Positions 14,075-21,391 of a stretch of DNA of 21,391 nucleotides are shown piece by piece (the first letter of the stretch is position 1; each line of letters begins with the position of its first letter). A model generated the notes under the pieces. That model did no database searches. It was given only the letters and a program-made list of their open reading frames with translations, and was not told where the DNA came from. The DNA comes from Pseudorhodoplanes sp. GTDB taxonomy: Bacteria; Pseudomonadota; Alphaproteobacteria; Rhizobiales; Xanthobacteraceae. The stretch is from positions 1 through 21,391 of the forward strand of contig WBUW01000006.1 in NCBI GenBank assembly GCA_008933495.1, in the 5' to 3' direction. The position numbers were made by a program, and so were the translations under genes.

Positions 14075-14930
14075 GGAACTCAAGATCGAGACGCCGCTGC
14101 GGGTGGCCGAGCTCGCCGATGCGCAGGCGCTCGTCGGCGAAGCCGGCTGGAACCAGATCGAGGCCGACTGGCGGATCTTTCTCGATCTCGGCCGCGTCTA
14201 TGTGGTGCGCGACGGCAACGGCCGCGTGATTGCGACCGCCGCCACGCTTCCGCACGACGGCCGCTTCGCCTGGATCAGCATGGTGCTGGTGAGCGGCCAA
14301 TTCCGCCGCCTTGGTCTCGCCCGCCGGCTGATGCGCCGCTGCATTGACGATCTGAGCGCGGCCGGGCTCGTCCCGGTCCTCGATGCGACGCCGGCGGGCC
14401 GCGAGGTCTATCGCGCGCTCGGATTTCAGGATTCCTGGAGCTATCAGCGGCTCACGCGGCCGGCGCGCGCGGCGAGCGCCGAGATCGCGGATGGCAACAT
14501 CAATGTCCGCCCGATCGACGACACGGTTTGGGCTGCGCTGTGTGCCTACGATGCCGCCGCCTTCGGGGCTTCGCGCGAACGACTGCTCGCGCGGCTGCGC
14601 GGGCGGCTGCCGGCGGCCGATCTCTGTGCGTTACGCGGCGACACGATTGCCGGCTTCATGCTCGGCCGCGACGGGCGGATCGCCTCCCATATCGGCCCGC
14701 TGATCGCCGGGGACGATATGGTGGCGCAGGCTCTGCTGGCGCGCGCGCTCGCGCGGCTGCCCGGCCCGGTCTTTCTCGATCTCGCAGACGCCAAGCGTGC
14801 GACCGGCCGCTGGCTCGCGGCGGCGGGATTTACCCCGGCGCGGCCGCTGACGCGCATGTTGCTCGGCCGCAGCGCCCGCTTCGACGATCCGCGCCGGACC
14901 TACGCCGTCGTCGGGCCGGAATTCGGCTGA
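14061..14930 (+). CDS. GNAT family N-acetyltransferase (two-domain)
   Basis: A 289-residue protein. Residues 10-130 are a GNAT fold with the acetyl-CoA pyrophosphate loop R82-R-L-G85-L-A87 in SGQFRRLGLARRLM, preceded by the beta-strand WISMVLV and followed by ATPAGREVYRALGF. Residues about 145-285 form a second region (AAFGASRERLLARL, IASHIGPLIA) resembling the YitH/HolE-type C-terminal domain seen in some two-domain GNATs. The start lies inside the end of the epimerase gene (14-nt overlap) without a clear Shine-Dalgarno, consistent with coupling. The acceptor substrate is unknown. Confidence 0.87.
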   Translation: MARSEELKIETPLRVAELADAQALVGEAGWNQIEADWRIFLDLGRVYVVRDGNGRVIATAATLPHDGRFAWISMVLVSGQFRRLGLARRLMRRCIDDLSAAGLVPVLDATPAGREVYRALGFQDSWSYQRLTRPARAASAEIADGNINVRPIDDTVWAALCAYDAAAFGASRERLLARLRGRLPAADLCALRGDTIAGFMLGRDGRIASHIGPLIAGDDMVAQALLARALARLPGPVFLDLADAKRATGRWLAAAGFTPARPLTRMLLGRSARFDDPRRTYAVVGPEFG

Positions 14931-14943
14931 CCGCGGAAATGAA

Positions 14944-14970
14944 AAGGCCGGCTGTCCGCCAGCCGGCCTT
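14944..14970. terminator. Bidirectional intrinsic terminator between convergent GNAT and binding-protein genes
   Basis: AAGGCCGGCTG-TCCGC-CAGCCGGCCTT forms a perfect 11-bp GC-rich stem with a 5-nt loop. Read on the minus strand it is followed by TTTTCATTT, a good U-tract for the binding-protein transcript. Read on the plus strand the tail is GC-rich and termination should be weaker. Confidence 0.8.
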
Positions 14971-14990
14971 GCCGCGATGATCGTCGCTCC

Positions 14991-16004
14991 TCAGTTCAGC
15001 TTGGGCGGGCTGACCGCCGGCATTTTCACGTTCTTGTCGAGGAACTCGTTGGTATAGGCCGTCTTGATATCGTACGGCTTTTCCATCTTCAGGTATTCAT
15101 CGACCAGCTTGTAGTCGGCGGCCATGCGCTTGTCGTCGTGCCAGCCGAGCGCGACGTTGCGCGAGGTCGCGTCGCTCATCAGCACCGTGACGAGGCCCCA
15201 GTTCACCATCTCGTTGTCATACAAGAGCGCGCCGTTCGCCTCGACCAGCGCCTTGATGCACGGATCGGGATTCTTGGCGCAATCGGCGAACGCCTTCTGG
15301 GTGATCTTGACGAACTTGCCGGCCTTGTCCTTGTTGGCTTTCAGCCAGGCGCCGTTGGCGATGATGGAGTTGCCGTACGGGTTCACGCCGGCGTCCTTCC
15401 AGGCCAGAAAGCCCATGTCGCCCTTCAGCTCGCGCGTGAAGACGTGATGCAGGTTATAGAACGAGGTCGTGGCATCGATGGTCTTGGCCTTGAGCGCACC
15501 GAGCTTGGCGTTGGCGTCGATATTCACCCAGGTTACCGAATTGGGATCGATGCCGTTGGCCCGGGCGAGCGCCGGCCACATGGTGCGCGCGCCGTCGCCG
15601 GCCGGATTGCCGACCTTCTTGCCTACAAGATCCTTCACCGACTTGATGCCCGAGCTTTTCAGCCAGTACAGGCCCTGCGGCGAGTTGGCATAGACGTTCA
15701 TGATGCCGACGAGGTCGGCGCCCTTGCCGCGGAACAGCAGCACGCCGGCCATGTCGGACAGCCCGAGTTGCGAGGACCCCGCACCCACTTTCTGCGCCGA
15801 CGCCGCCGAGCCGCGGCCGGTCTCGATCTCGATGTCGAGACCGGCATTCTTGTACAGACCCATTTTCTGGGCGTAGAAATACGGCGCATGATCGCCGCCG
15901 GCGACCCAGTTGAGCGTGAAAGTGATTTTCTGGGCGAAGGCCGGCGTCACGCTCAGCGCGGTGGCGGCCACGGCAGCAAACGCCGCTCTGGAAAGCATTC
16001 TCAT
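14991..16004 (-). CDS. ABC transporter substrate-binding protein, NMT1/THI5-like
   Basis: A 337-residue exported protein. Residues 1-24 are a Sec signal peptide (positive start, hydrophobic core, AFA cleavage site before Q25). The mature start KITFTLNWVAGGDHAPYFYAQ is typical of NMT1/THI5-like periplasmic binding proteins of the nitrate/sulfonate/taurine/pyrimidine-precursor transporter class, with the usual GLYKNAGLDIEI and VGAGSSQLGLSD blocks. The start has GGGAGA upstream. The matching permease and ATPase lie 2 kb away on the opposite strand, beyond tetR and the DapA-like gene. The promoter at 16066-16093 carries a TetR-type operator. The ligand cannot be read from the sequence. Confidence 0.9.
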   Translation of the reverse strand: MRMLSRAAFAAVAATALSVTPAFAQKITFTLNWVAGGDHAPYFYAQKMGLYKNAGLDIEIETGRGSAASAQKVGAGSSQLGLSDMAGVLLFRGKGADLVGIMNVYANSPQGLYWLKSSGIKSVKDLVGKKVGNPAGDGARTMWPALARANGIDPNSVTWVNIDANAKLGALKAKTIDATTSFYNLHHVFTRELKGDMGFLAWKDAGVNPYGNSIIANGAWLKANKDKAGKFVKITQKAFADCAKNPDPCIKALVEANGALLYDNEMVNWGLVTVLMSDATSRNVALGWHDDKRMAADYKLVDEYLKMEKPYDIKTAYTNEFLDKNVKMPAVSPPKLN

Positions 16005-16065
16005 CCCGATCTCCCTGTGGCTGTTGGCGTTTTCTGGTCGAGGCGTTGGCGCCTCTTGTGTCCAT

Positions 16066-16093
16066 ATTGTAACCGCACGGTTACTTGTGGCAA
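16066..16093 (-). promoter_or_regulatory. Promoter of the binding-protein gene containing a TetR operator
   Basis: On the minus strand TTGCCA (16088-16093, 5 of 6) and TACAAT (16066-16071, 5 of 6) are spaced by 16 bp. The perfect palindrome GTAACCGCACGGTTAC (16069-16084) fills the spacer and touches the -10. It also lies 32 bp ahead of the tetR start, so the regulator probably controls both the binding protein and itself. Confidence 0.68.
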
Positions 16094-16115
16094 ACGATAG
16101 GATTGGCTCCCGAAC

Positions 16116-16778
16116 GTGTCAATTGCCGATGCAGCCGGCAAGCCGGCGTCCCCTCCCTCGTCGCGGACCGCGCGCCGCGACCGCACGCGGCAAGCCATTC
16201 TGGCGGCCGCCGAGCGCGAATTCGCGGCCAAGGGGCTGTTCGGTGCCCGCGTCGGGGAGATTTCGCGCCGCGCCGGCGCCAACAAGCGGATGATCTATTA
16301 CTATTTCGGCAGCAAGGACGCGCTCTATCTGGTCGTCCTGGAACGCGTCTATGCCGGACTGCGCGGCGCCGAACGCCGGCTCCATCTCGACCATCTCGAA
16401 CCGCAGGCCGCCATCCGTACCCTGATCGAATCGAACTTCGCCTATTCGCGCGCCCACCCTGAAATGATCAGCCTGATCAACAACGAGAACCTGCATCGCG
16501 CGCGACACTTGCGAAAATCGAAGAAGGTACGCGAACTGCACAGCCCGCTGGTGCGGCTGATCGGCGACATTCTCCGGCACGGCGTCGCCAAGGGCGTGTT
16601 CCGGCGCGGCATCGATCCGGTCGAGCTTTATATTACGATCGCCGGAATCGGCTATTTCTTCCTGTCCAACAACTGGACGCTGTCGGCGATCTTCGGCCGC
16701 GACCTGTCGAGCGCGGCCGCCTACCGGCGGCGGCGGCGTCATATCGTCGATATGGTGCTGGCGGCGCTGCGCGCCTGA
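16116..16778 (+). CDS. TetR-family transcriptional regulator
   Basis: A 220-residue TetR/AcrR protein. The N-terminal DNA-binding domain is clear: RDRTRQAILAAAEREFAAKG, then the helix-turn-helix VGEISRRAGANKRMIYYYFGSKDALY (46-71). The C-terminal helical part (about 80-215) is a ligand domain; its NNENLHRARHL segment resembles RutR-like/TetR_C relatives. The start is probably GTG at 16116, with a poor Shine-Dalgarno. It is flanked on both sides by matching palindromes, 16069-16084 and 16814-16829, that are the obvious candidates for its operators and would couple the divergent halves of the transport cluster. The ligand is unknown, plausibly the transported substrate or a product of the lyase. 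Confidence 0.92.
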   Translation: MSIADAAGKPASPPSSRTARRDRTRQAILAAAEREFAAKGLFGARVGEISRRAGANKRMIYYYFGSKDALYLVVLERVYAGLRGAERRLHLDHLEPQAAIRTLIESNFAYSRAHPEMISLINNENLHRARHLRKSKKVRELHSPLVRLIGDILRHGVAKGVFRRGIDPVELYITIAGIGYFFLSNNWTLSAIFGRDLSSAAAYRRRRRHIVDMVLAALRA

Positions 16779-16784
16779 GATGCG

Positions 16785-16829
16785 TTGACAGCGGGGCGGT
16801 TTTCGGCGCAAATGTAACCAACTGGTTAC
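16785..16829 (+). promoter_or_regulatory. Promoter and TetR operator of the lyase-transporter operon
   Basis: TTGACA (16785-16790, perfect -35) is followed after 17 bp by GCAAAT (16808-16813, weak -10). The palindrome GTAACCAACTGGTTAC (16814-16829, perfect 7-bp arms) covers the predicted start point, so binding would repress. Arms and spacing match the operator upstream of tetR. Confidence 0.62.
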
Positions 16830-16846
16830 TTCGGGACGTTTCGACC

Positions 16847-17905
16847 ATGAAGCGCTGGCAGGATTGGCCCGCCCCGGTATTGCGCGCCCTGCGCGCCGGT
16901 GGCGTCATTCCGGCCCATCCGCTGGCGCTCGACGCCGCGCGCAGCCTCGATCTGAAGCGCCAGCGGGCGCTGACGCGCTATTATGTCGACGCCGGTGCCG
17001 GCGGCCTGGCCGTCGGCGTGCATACCACGCAGTTCGCCATTCGCGATGTCGGTCTCTACCGCCCGGTGCTGGAATGCGCCGTGCAGACCGCGCGTGCATG
17101 GACCGACCGGCCGCTGGTTATGATCGCCGGCCTGGCCGGGCGCACCGCGCAGGCCGCGGCCGAGGCCCGTCTCGCCCGCGACATCGGCTACCATGCCGGG
17201 CTCCTGTCGCTTGCGGCGATGAAGGGGGCCTCCGAGGACGAGCTGATCGCCCATGCCGAAACGGTCGCGCGCGAGATTGCGCTCGTCGGCTTCTACCTGC
17301 AGCCCGCGGTCGGCGGCATCGTGCTCCCGCCCTCGTTCTGGCGCCGCTTCGCCGCGATCGAGAATGTTGTCGCCATCAAGATCGCACCGTTCAGCCGTTA
17401 CCGCACGCTCGACGTCGTGCGCGGCGTGGTGGAGTCCGGCGCCGCCGACCGCGTCAGCCTCTATACCGGCAACGACGACCATATCGTGCTCGACCTCCTG
17501 ACCCCGTTCCGCATCGCCGGCGGCGACGGTGCGCCGACCATTCGCATCGTCGGCGGCCTGCTCGGCCACTGGAGCGTCTGGGTGCGCAAGGCGGTTGAGT
17601 TGCTCGACCGCATCAAGTCCGCAATCGCGGCCGATACCGCGCCCGCCGACCTGCTGGCGCTGGATTCCCAGGTGACCGACTGCAACGCAGCCATTTTTGA
17701 CGTAGCCAACAATTTCCATGGCGTCATCGCCGGCTGTCACGAAATCCTGCGCCGGCAGGGGCTGCTCGCGGGCATCTGGTGCCTCGACCCGGCCGAAACG
17801 CTCGGGCCCGGCCAGAACGAAGCGATCGACCGCATCCATAGGGCCTATCCGCATCTCAACGATGACGACTTTGTGCGCGCAAACCTGAACCGGTGGCTGT
17901 CCTGA
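16847..17905 (+). CDS. Dihydrodipicolinate synthase/N-acetylneuraminate lyase family protein (DapA-like)
   Basis: A 352-residue class I aldolase-type TIM barrel. The Schiff-base lysine is K178 in VVAIKIAPF and the catalytic tyrosine is Y150 in VGFYLQP; their 28-residue spacing equals that of DapA. GLAVGVHTTQF (53-63) takes the place of the usual GTTGE loop. It is longer than DapA (about 290 residues), with extra C-terminal sequence, so a catabolic lyase or dehydratase acting on a keto acid is more likely than lysine biosynthesis. It is first in a rightward operon with an ABC permease, ATPase and an FAD oxidoreductase, under a TetR operator, which suggests it processes the imported compound. 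Confidence 0.86.
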   Translation: MKRWQDWPAPVLRALRAGGVIPAHPLALDAARSLDLKRQRALTRYYVDAGAGGLAVGVHTTQFAIRDVGLYRPVLECAVQTARAWTDRPLVMIAGLAGRTAQAAAEARLARDIGYHAGLLSLAAMKGASEDELIAHAETVAREIALVGFYLQPAVGGIVLPPSFWRRFAAIENVVAIKIAPFSRYRTLDVVRGVVESGAADRVSLYTGNDDHIVLDLLTPFRIAGGDGAPTIRIVGGLLGHWSVWVRKAVELLDRIKSAIAADTAPADLLALDSQVTDCNAAIFDVANNFHGVIAGCHEILRRQGLLAGIWCLDPAETLGPGQNEAIDRIHRAYPHLNDDDFVRANLNRWLS

Positions 17906-17983
17906 GAATGCTGCGTTTTCGGCCAGGCCGCCCTGGCTCCTTTCCGTCCAATGTCGCAAACGTCGCGCGCGGCATGACGCAGC

Positions 17984-18038
17984 ACCGGATGGTCGCGCGA
18001 ACGCGTCCGGCGTGCCATGATTGCGCCGACCATCCGGT
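17984..18038 (+). repeat. 12-bp inverted repeat forming a large hairpin before the permease RBS
   Basis: ACCGGATGGTCG (17984-17995) pairs perfectly with CGACCATCCGGT (18027-18038) across a 31-nt loop. The GGGGAG Shine-Dalgarno of the permease starts three bases after the stem. The element lies in the intercistronic RNA of the operon and could set permease expression relative to the lyase or protect the upstream message. No T-run follows, so it is not an obvious terminator. Confidence 0.6.
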
Positions 18039-18052
18039 CCGGGGAGCGCCTC

Positions 18053-18808
18053 GTGGGCGATAATCTGCAGCGCTATACGATCGCCGTCCTCAGCCATCTG
18101 GCGCTGGTGGCGGCGTGGCATTTCTTCATTGTGCTTGGCAAGGTCCCGACGTTTGTCATGCCGTCGCCCTACGCGACGCTGCATGCCCTCCTGGTTCCGA
18201 ACTACCGGTGGATCGAGAATATCAGCGTCACCGCCATCGAGATCTTCGGCGGCTATTTCCTCGCCATCGTCGTCGGCATCGGGATTGCGCTGCTGTTTTC
18301 CTGGTTCCGCGTCCTGGAAATGACCATGATGCCGCTGCTGGTCACGCTGAACATGATCCCGAAGGTCGCGCTCGGCCCGCTGATCATCGTGTGGTTCAGC
18401 TACGGCATCGGTCCCAATGTCGCGATGGCGTTCGCGATCTGCTTCTTCCCGATCGTGCTGACCACCGCCCGCGGCCTGCGCGAGGTCGAGCCAGATTTGC
18501 TCGACCTTGTCCGCACGCTCAAGGGGTCGCGCTGGCAGATTTTTACAAAGATCCAGCTTCCGGGCGCCCTGCCCTACATCTTCTCGGGCATGAAGGTTGC
18601 GGCCATCCTGGCGGTCGCCGGCGCCATCGTCGGCGAGTTCCTCGGCTCCGACCGCGGCCTCGGCTATCTGATGCTGCAGGTCCAGGTCACGCTCGATACC
18701 GCCGCCATGTTCATGGCCGTCATCCTGATCACCTTGCTCGGCATGATCCTGTACGGGTTCGTTCTTGCGCTCGAACGCCTTCTGGTCGTGCGCGATGCGC
18801 GCATCTAG
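18053..18808 (+). CDS. ABC transporter permease (nitrate/sulfonate/taurine type)
   Basis: A 251-residue inner-membrane protein with about six hydrophobic segments and the BPD_transp_1 cytoplasmic EAA loop (around DLVRTLKGSRWQIFTKIQLPG) that contacts the ATPase. LNMIPKVALGPLIIVWF is typical of SsuC/TauC/ThiX-type permeases. An in-frame ATG at 18017 would add 12 residues, but it sits in the loop of a strong hairpin with no Shine-Dalgarno, whereas GTG 18053 has GGGGAG six bases ahead; I prefer the GTG. The ATPase gene follows after 10 bp. It partners with the binding protein encoded on the other side of tetR. Confidence 0.9.
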   Translation: MGDNLQRYTIAVLSHLALVAAWHFFIVLGKVPTFVMPSPYATLHALLVPNYRWIENISVTAIEIFGGYFLAIVVGIGIALLFSWFRVLEMTMMPLLVTLNMIPKVALGPLIIVWFSYGIGPNVAMAFAICFFPIVLTTARGLREVEPDLLDLVRTLKGSRWQIFTKIQLPGALPYIFSGMKVAAILAVAGAIVGEFLGSDRGLGYLMLQVQVTLDTAAMFMAVILITLLGMILYGFVLALERLLVVRDARI

Positions 18809-18818
18809 GAATCCGGCG

Positions 18819-19583
18819 ATGAGCGAGCCATTCATCCATCTCTCCGGCGTCCGCAAAATCTACCGCACGCGCGGGGTCGAAATGCTCGCGGTATCGGAGG
18901 CTACCTTCGACGTCGGGGCAGGCGAGCTGGTCTCGCTCGTGGGGCCTTCCGGCTGCGGGAAGACGACGCTTCTCAAGATCCTTGCCGGCCTGCATTCGCA
19001 CGATGCCGGCACCGTGCGGATCGGGACCCGGGATCAGCCGTTCGATCCGGCGCGCGATATTGGCATGGTGTTCCAGCAGCCGCTTCTGCTGAAATGGCGC
19101 AAGGTGCTCGACAATGTCCTGCTGCCGGCGGAAATCCTTGGCTTGCCGCTGGCCGCCTCGCGTGAGCGCGCGCGCGATCTGCTGCGCCTCGTCGGCCTGC
19201 AGGGATCGGAAGAAAAATTCCCCTACGAACTCTCCGGCGGCATGCAGCAGCGCGCCTCGATTGCCCGCGCTTTGGTGCACGATCCGAAACTGATCCTGAT
19301 GGACGAGCCGTTTGGCGCGCTCGACGCGCTGACCCGCGAGAAGATGAATCTCGAACTGCTGCGGATCTGGCAAAAGGCCAAGAAGACGATCCTGTTCGTG
19401 ACGCACGGAATTACCGAGGCGGTCTTTCTCGGCACGCGCGTCATCGTGCTGACCGCAGGCCCGGCGCGCATGGCCGACAATTTCCGCGTCGATATCCCGC
19501 ATCCGCGCACGCTCGACGTGAAGACCCAGGAAAAGTTCGGCGAATATACCCGCCGCATCTATCACCTGCTCGGGATGGAATAG
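18819..19583 (+). CDS. ABC transporter ATP-binding protein (nitrate/sulfonate/taurine type)
   Basis: A 254-residue ATPase with all catalytic motifs: Walker A GPSGCGKTT (42-50), Q-loop at Q86/Q87, signature LSGGMQQR (138-145), Walker B LILMDEP (158-164), D-loop GALD and switch histidine H196. MQQR and the short C-terminus match the SsuB/TauB/NrtD group. The start ATG at 18819 has AGGA nine bases upstream and begins at the conserved domain; the frame is open 18 codons earlier within the permease gene. It energises uptake with the adjacent permease. Confidence 0.93.
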   Translation: MSEPFIHLSGVRKIYRTRGVEMLAVSEATFDVGAGELVSLVGPSGCGKTTLLKILAGLHSHDAGTVRIGTRDQPFDPARDIGMVFQQPLLLKWRKVLDNVLLPAEILGLPLAASRERARDLLRLVGLQGSEEKFPYELSGGMQQRASIARALVHDPKLILMDEPFGALDALTREKMNLELLRIWQKAKKTILFVTHGITEAVFLGTRVIVLTAGPARMADNFRVDIPHPRTLDVKTQEKFGEYTRRIYHLLGME

Positions 19584-19595
19584 GCGGCCGGCGCC

Positions 19596-21197
19596 ATGGC
19601 GAGCTATGACGCAATCATTCTCGGCGCCGGGCACAACGGACTCGTCCTGCAGGCCTATCTCGGCAAGGCCGGGCTGACGACCCTGTCGATCGACCGTTTG
19701 CCGGTCGCCGGCGGCGGGCTTGCCACGGAAGAGGATCCGCGCCAGCCGGGTTTCCTGCACAACACGCACGCCTTCTTCCAGCGCGCGATTACCGCAATGC
19801 CCTGGTACGCCGATCTCGAACTCGAACGCCATGGCGTTCGCGTCATCGAGCCGGAACTCAACGTCGCCCTGCTTACCCGCGACCATGATTCGCTCGAATG
19901 GTGGACCGACATCGAGCGCACCGCCGAGTCCTTTGCGCGCCGCAGCAAGAAGGATGCGGACACGCTGCGTCGCTGGCACCGGGACTTCGTCCCGATCGTG
20001 CAGAATATCCTCATCCCGGAGGCGAAATCGCCGCCGCTTCCGCCCGACGACCGGCGCCGGCTGCTTGCGCGCAGCCCCGAAGGGCGCCTGCTTCTTGACG
20101 TGAGCCGGCTGTCTCCGCTGGAATTCGTGCACCGGGAGTTCGAACATCCGACGGTGCAAGCCGGACTTCTGTTCTTCAATGGCTTGCGCGAGGTCGATCT
20201 GCGCCTGCCCGGCTTCGGCCATCACATCGCCGCGCTGCTGGCAAGCCCGGCCAAGGCCCAGATGTCGCGCGGCGGAACGGCGGCGCTGGCGCGCGCGCTC
20301 GAGCGCGCGGTGCGTGAAACCGGCGGCGAGATTCGGTTGATGACCGAGCCCCGGCGCATTCTGGTCGAATCCGGCCGCGCCGTCGGCGTCGAGACCGCGG
20401 ACGGCGATGTGATCCGCGCCAAGAGGTTCGTCGTCTCCTCGCTCAATCCGCACCAGACCTTTCTCGACCTGCTCGATCCCGCCTGCGTTCCCGGCCCGGT
20501 GCGCGCGCAGGCCGAGGGCTTCGCATACAATCTGCTTGCCCCGCTCTTTGCGCTCCATCTCGCGCTCAAGGAGCCGCCGCAATATCTCGCCGCCCGGCAG
20601 CGGCCGGAACTGGCGCGCGCCTTCATGATCATTCTCGGACTCGATCACGTCGACCAGTTCAACGACATCGTGCGCCACCACGAGGCCGGCACCATTCCGC
20701 CGACGGTCATGTGGGGCGCCTGCCCGACGCTGTTCGATCCGAGCCAGGCGCCGGCCGGCGGCCACACCGCCTTCATGTGGGAAAAGCTGCCCTACCGTCT
20801 GGGCGGCAACGCCGAGAACTGGATTGCCGCGCGCGAGCAGCACGGCCGCGACATGCTCGCGCTGTGGACGCAATATGCGCCCAATCTCAAGCACGCCGTC
20901 ATCGACAGTTTCGTGCGCTCCCCGCGCGAGGTCGCGCTCAGTCTGCCGAACATGCGCGAAGCCGATCTCCTGATCGGGGCTTTCAGCAACGGCCAGGTCG
21001 GCTACAACCGCCCCTTCGCGGGCGCCGGCCATTACCGAACGGCGGTGGACCGCCTCTATCTGTGCGGCTCGAGCAGCCATCCCGGCGGCAACGTCACCGG
21101 GCTGCCGGGCTACAACGCCGCCCAGGTGATCATGCGCGAGCTTGGGCTTGCGCCCGACTGGATGCCGGAACCGATCGCCGAACGCCTCGCCCGCTGA
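19596..21197 (+). CDS. FAD-dependent oxidoreductase, phytoene desaturase/PYROXD2-like
   Basis: A 533-residue flavoprotein of the CrtI/amine-oxidase superfamily. The N-terminal dinucleotide fold has GAGHNG (10-15) followed by SIDRLPVAGGGLATEE, the second FAD contact. MSRGGTAALARALERAV (around 226) is the typical mid-domain motif, and LYLCGSSSHPGGNVTGLPG near the C-terminus closes over the flavin. Length and motifs match the bacterial 'NAD(P)/FAD-dependent oxidoreductase' group related to human PYROXD2 rather than true carotenoid desaturases; no carotenoid genes are nearby. It begins 12 bp after the ATPase stop, so it is the last gene of the TetR-controlled operon and may oxidise the imported compound or the lyase product. 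Substrate unknown. Confidence 0.88.
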   Translation: MASYDAIILGAGHNGLVLQAYLGKAGLTTLSIDRLPVAGGGLATEEDPRQPGFLHNTHAFFQRAITAMPWYADLELERHGVRVIEPELNVALLTRDHDSLEWWTDIERTAESFARRSKKDADTLRRWHRDFVPIVQNILIPEAKSPPLPPDDRRRLLARSPEGRLLLDVSRLSPLEFVHREFEHPTVQAGLLFFNGLREVDLRLPGFGHHIAALLASPAKAQMSRGGTAALARALERAVRETGGEIRLMTEPRRILVESGRAVGVETADGDVIRAKRFVVSSLNPHQTFLDLLDPACVPGPVRAQAEGFAYNLLAPLFALHLALKEPPQYLAARQRPELARAFMIILGLDHVDQFNDIVRHHEAGTIPPTVMWGACPTLFDPSQAPAGGHTAFMWEKLPYRLGGNAENWIAAREQHGRDMLALWTQYAPNLKHAVIDSFVRSPREVALSLPNMREADLLIGAFSNGQVGYNRPFAGAGHYRTAVDRLYLCGSSSHPGGNVTGLPGYNAAQVIMRELGLAPDWMPEPIAERLAR

Positions 21198-21230
21198 CCG
21201 CGCCGGTCCTGCATCCGTCGGCGCCGGACC

Positions 21231-21391
21231 TCAGCTCTGGTCTTTCAGCGCGGCATCGAGCAGGCGCCGGCACTCGACGAGTTCGAACAGCGTGGCCTGC
21301 AGCTTGCGCAGGTCCTCGCGCGCCAGATCGGCATGCGCGGCGGACGGCAGCGCCGGCTCCGGCCGCCCGGCCGCCCGGCCCGGCTCGGGCG
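21231..21391 (-). CDS. C-terminal fragment of an unidentified protein (cut by window edge)
   Basis: An open minus-strand frame enters from the right edge and ends with TGA at 21231-21233. The visible 52 residues begin with a Pro/Gly/Ala/Arg-rich linker, then DLAREDLRKLQATLFELVE leading into a helix ending LLDAALKDQS. The amphipathic helix and sensible stop position, convergent with the FAD oxidoreductase 33 bp away, make a real gene likely, but I do not recognise the family. Confidence 0.45.
   Translation of the reverse strand, partial: PEPGRAAGRPEPALPSAAHADLAREDLRKLQATLFELVECRRLLDAALKDQS

Noticed and set aside
16826..18856. A 676-codon minus-strand open frame
   Set aside because: Antisense to the DapA-like and permease genes, low-complexity charged composition, no motif; a shadow frame.
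18729..21080. A 783-codon minus-strand open frame
   Set aside because: Antisense to the ABC ATPase and FAD oxidoreductase genes, which carry full motif sets; a shadow frame.
21200..21230. Terminator hairpin between the FAD oxidoreductase and the right-edge gene
   Set aside because: Only 5-6 bp competing stems with a long loop and no T-run; too weak to list as a feature.

Overview
The window reads as a GC-rich alphaproteobacterial chromosome segment, most likely Hyphomicrobiales (Bradyrhizobium/Rhodopseudomonas/Pseudolabrys-type). Grounds: strong G/C third-position bias, long antisense shadow frames, soil-catabolism gene families, and two dispersed palindromic elements of a kind I recall from these genomes (5931-6030 and about 11680-11765). 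No rRNA, tRNA, CRISPR array, transposase or phage gene is visible.

Region 1 (1-5697, minus strand) is a MarR-controlled redox operon. A MarR regulator is followed by a promoter with a perfect palindromic operator. Then come a large molybdopterin subunit closely resembling pyrogallol-phloroglucinol transhydroxylase (AthL/TthL), its iron-sulfur small subunit (AthS/TthS type), a nitroreductase, and, behind its own promoter, the start of a second molybdopterin oxidoreductase cut by the window edge. The large subunit has an N-terminal membrane helix plus an SCP2-like domain absent from the recalled reference enzyme. The small subunit has lost the ligands of one of three Fe-S clusters.

Region 2 (6222-11600) is two arms around a LysR regulator. 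Leftward run two tandem, translationally coupled cyclase-family (kynurenine formamidase-like) hydrolases and a small cupin. Rightward run LysR, an SDR and a 3-hydroxyacyl-CoA dehydrogenase-type enzyme. With region 1 these families match, step for step, a transhydroxylation / ring reduction / hydrolytic ring opening / hydroxy-acid oxidation route for trihydroxybenzenes. That route is an inference.

Region 3 (11896-14930) has a leftward single-module MetE-like methyltransferase, and a rightward epimerase-like SDR overlapping a GNAT acetyltransferase.

Region 4 (14991-21197) is a TetR-controlled uptake/catabolism cluster: a leftward NMT1/THI5-type binding protein, TetR, then rightward a DapA-family lyase, ABC permease, ABC ATPase and a CrtI/PYROXD2-type FAD oxidoreductase. 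Identical-architecture palindromes (GTAACC-N4-GGTTAC) sit in both promoter regions flanking tetR, and a degenerate copy lies in the divergent gap of region 3. The window closes with the C-terminus of an unidentified leftward gene.
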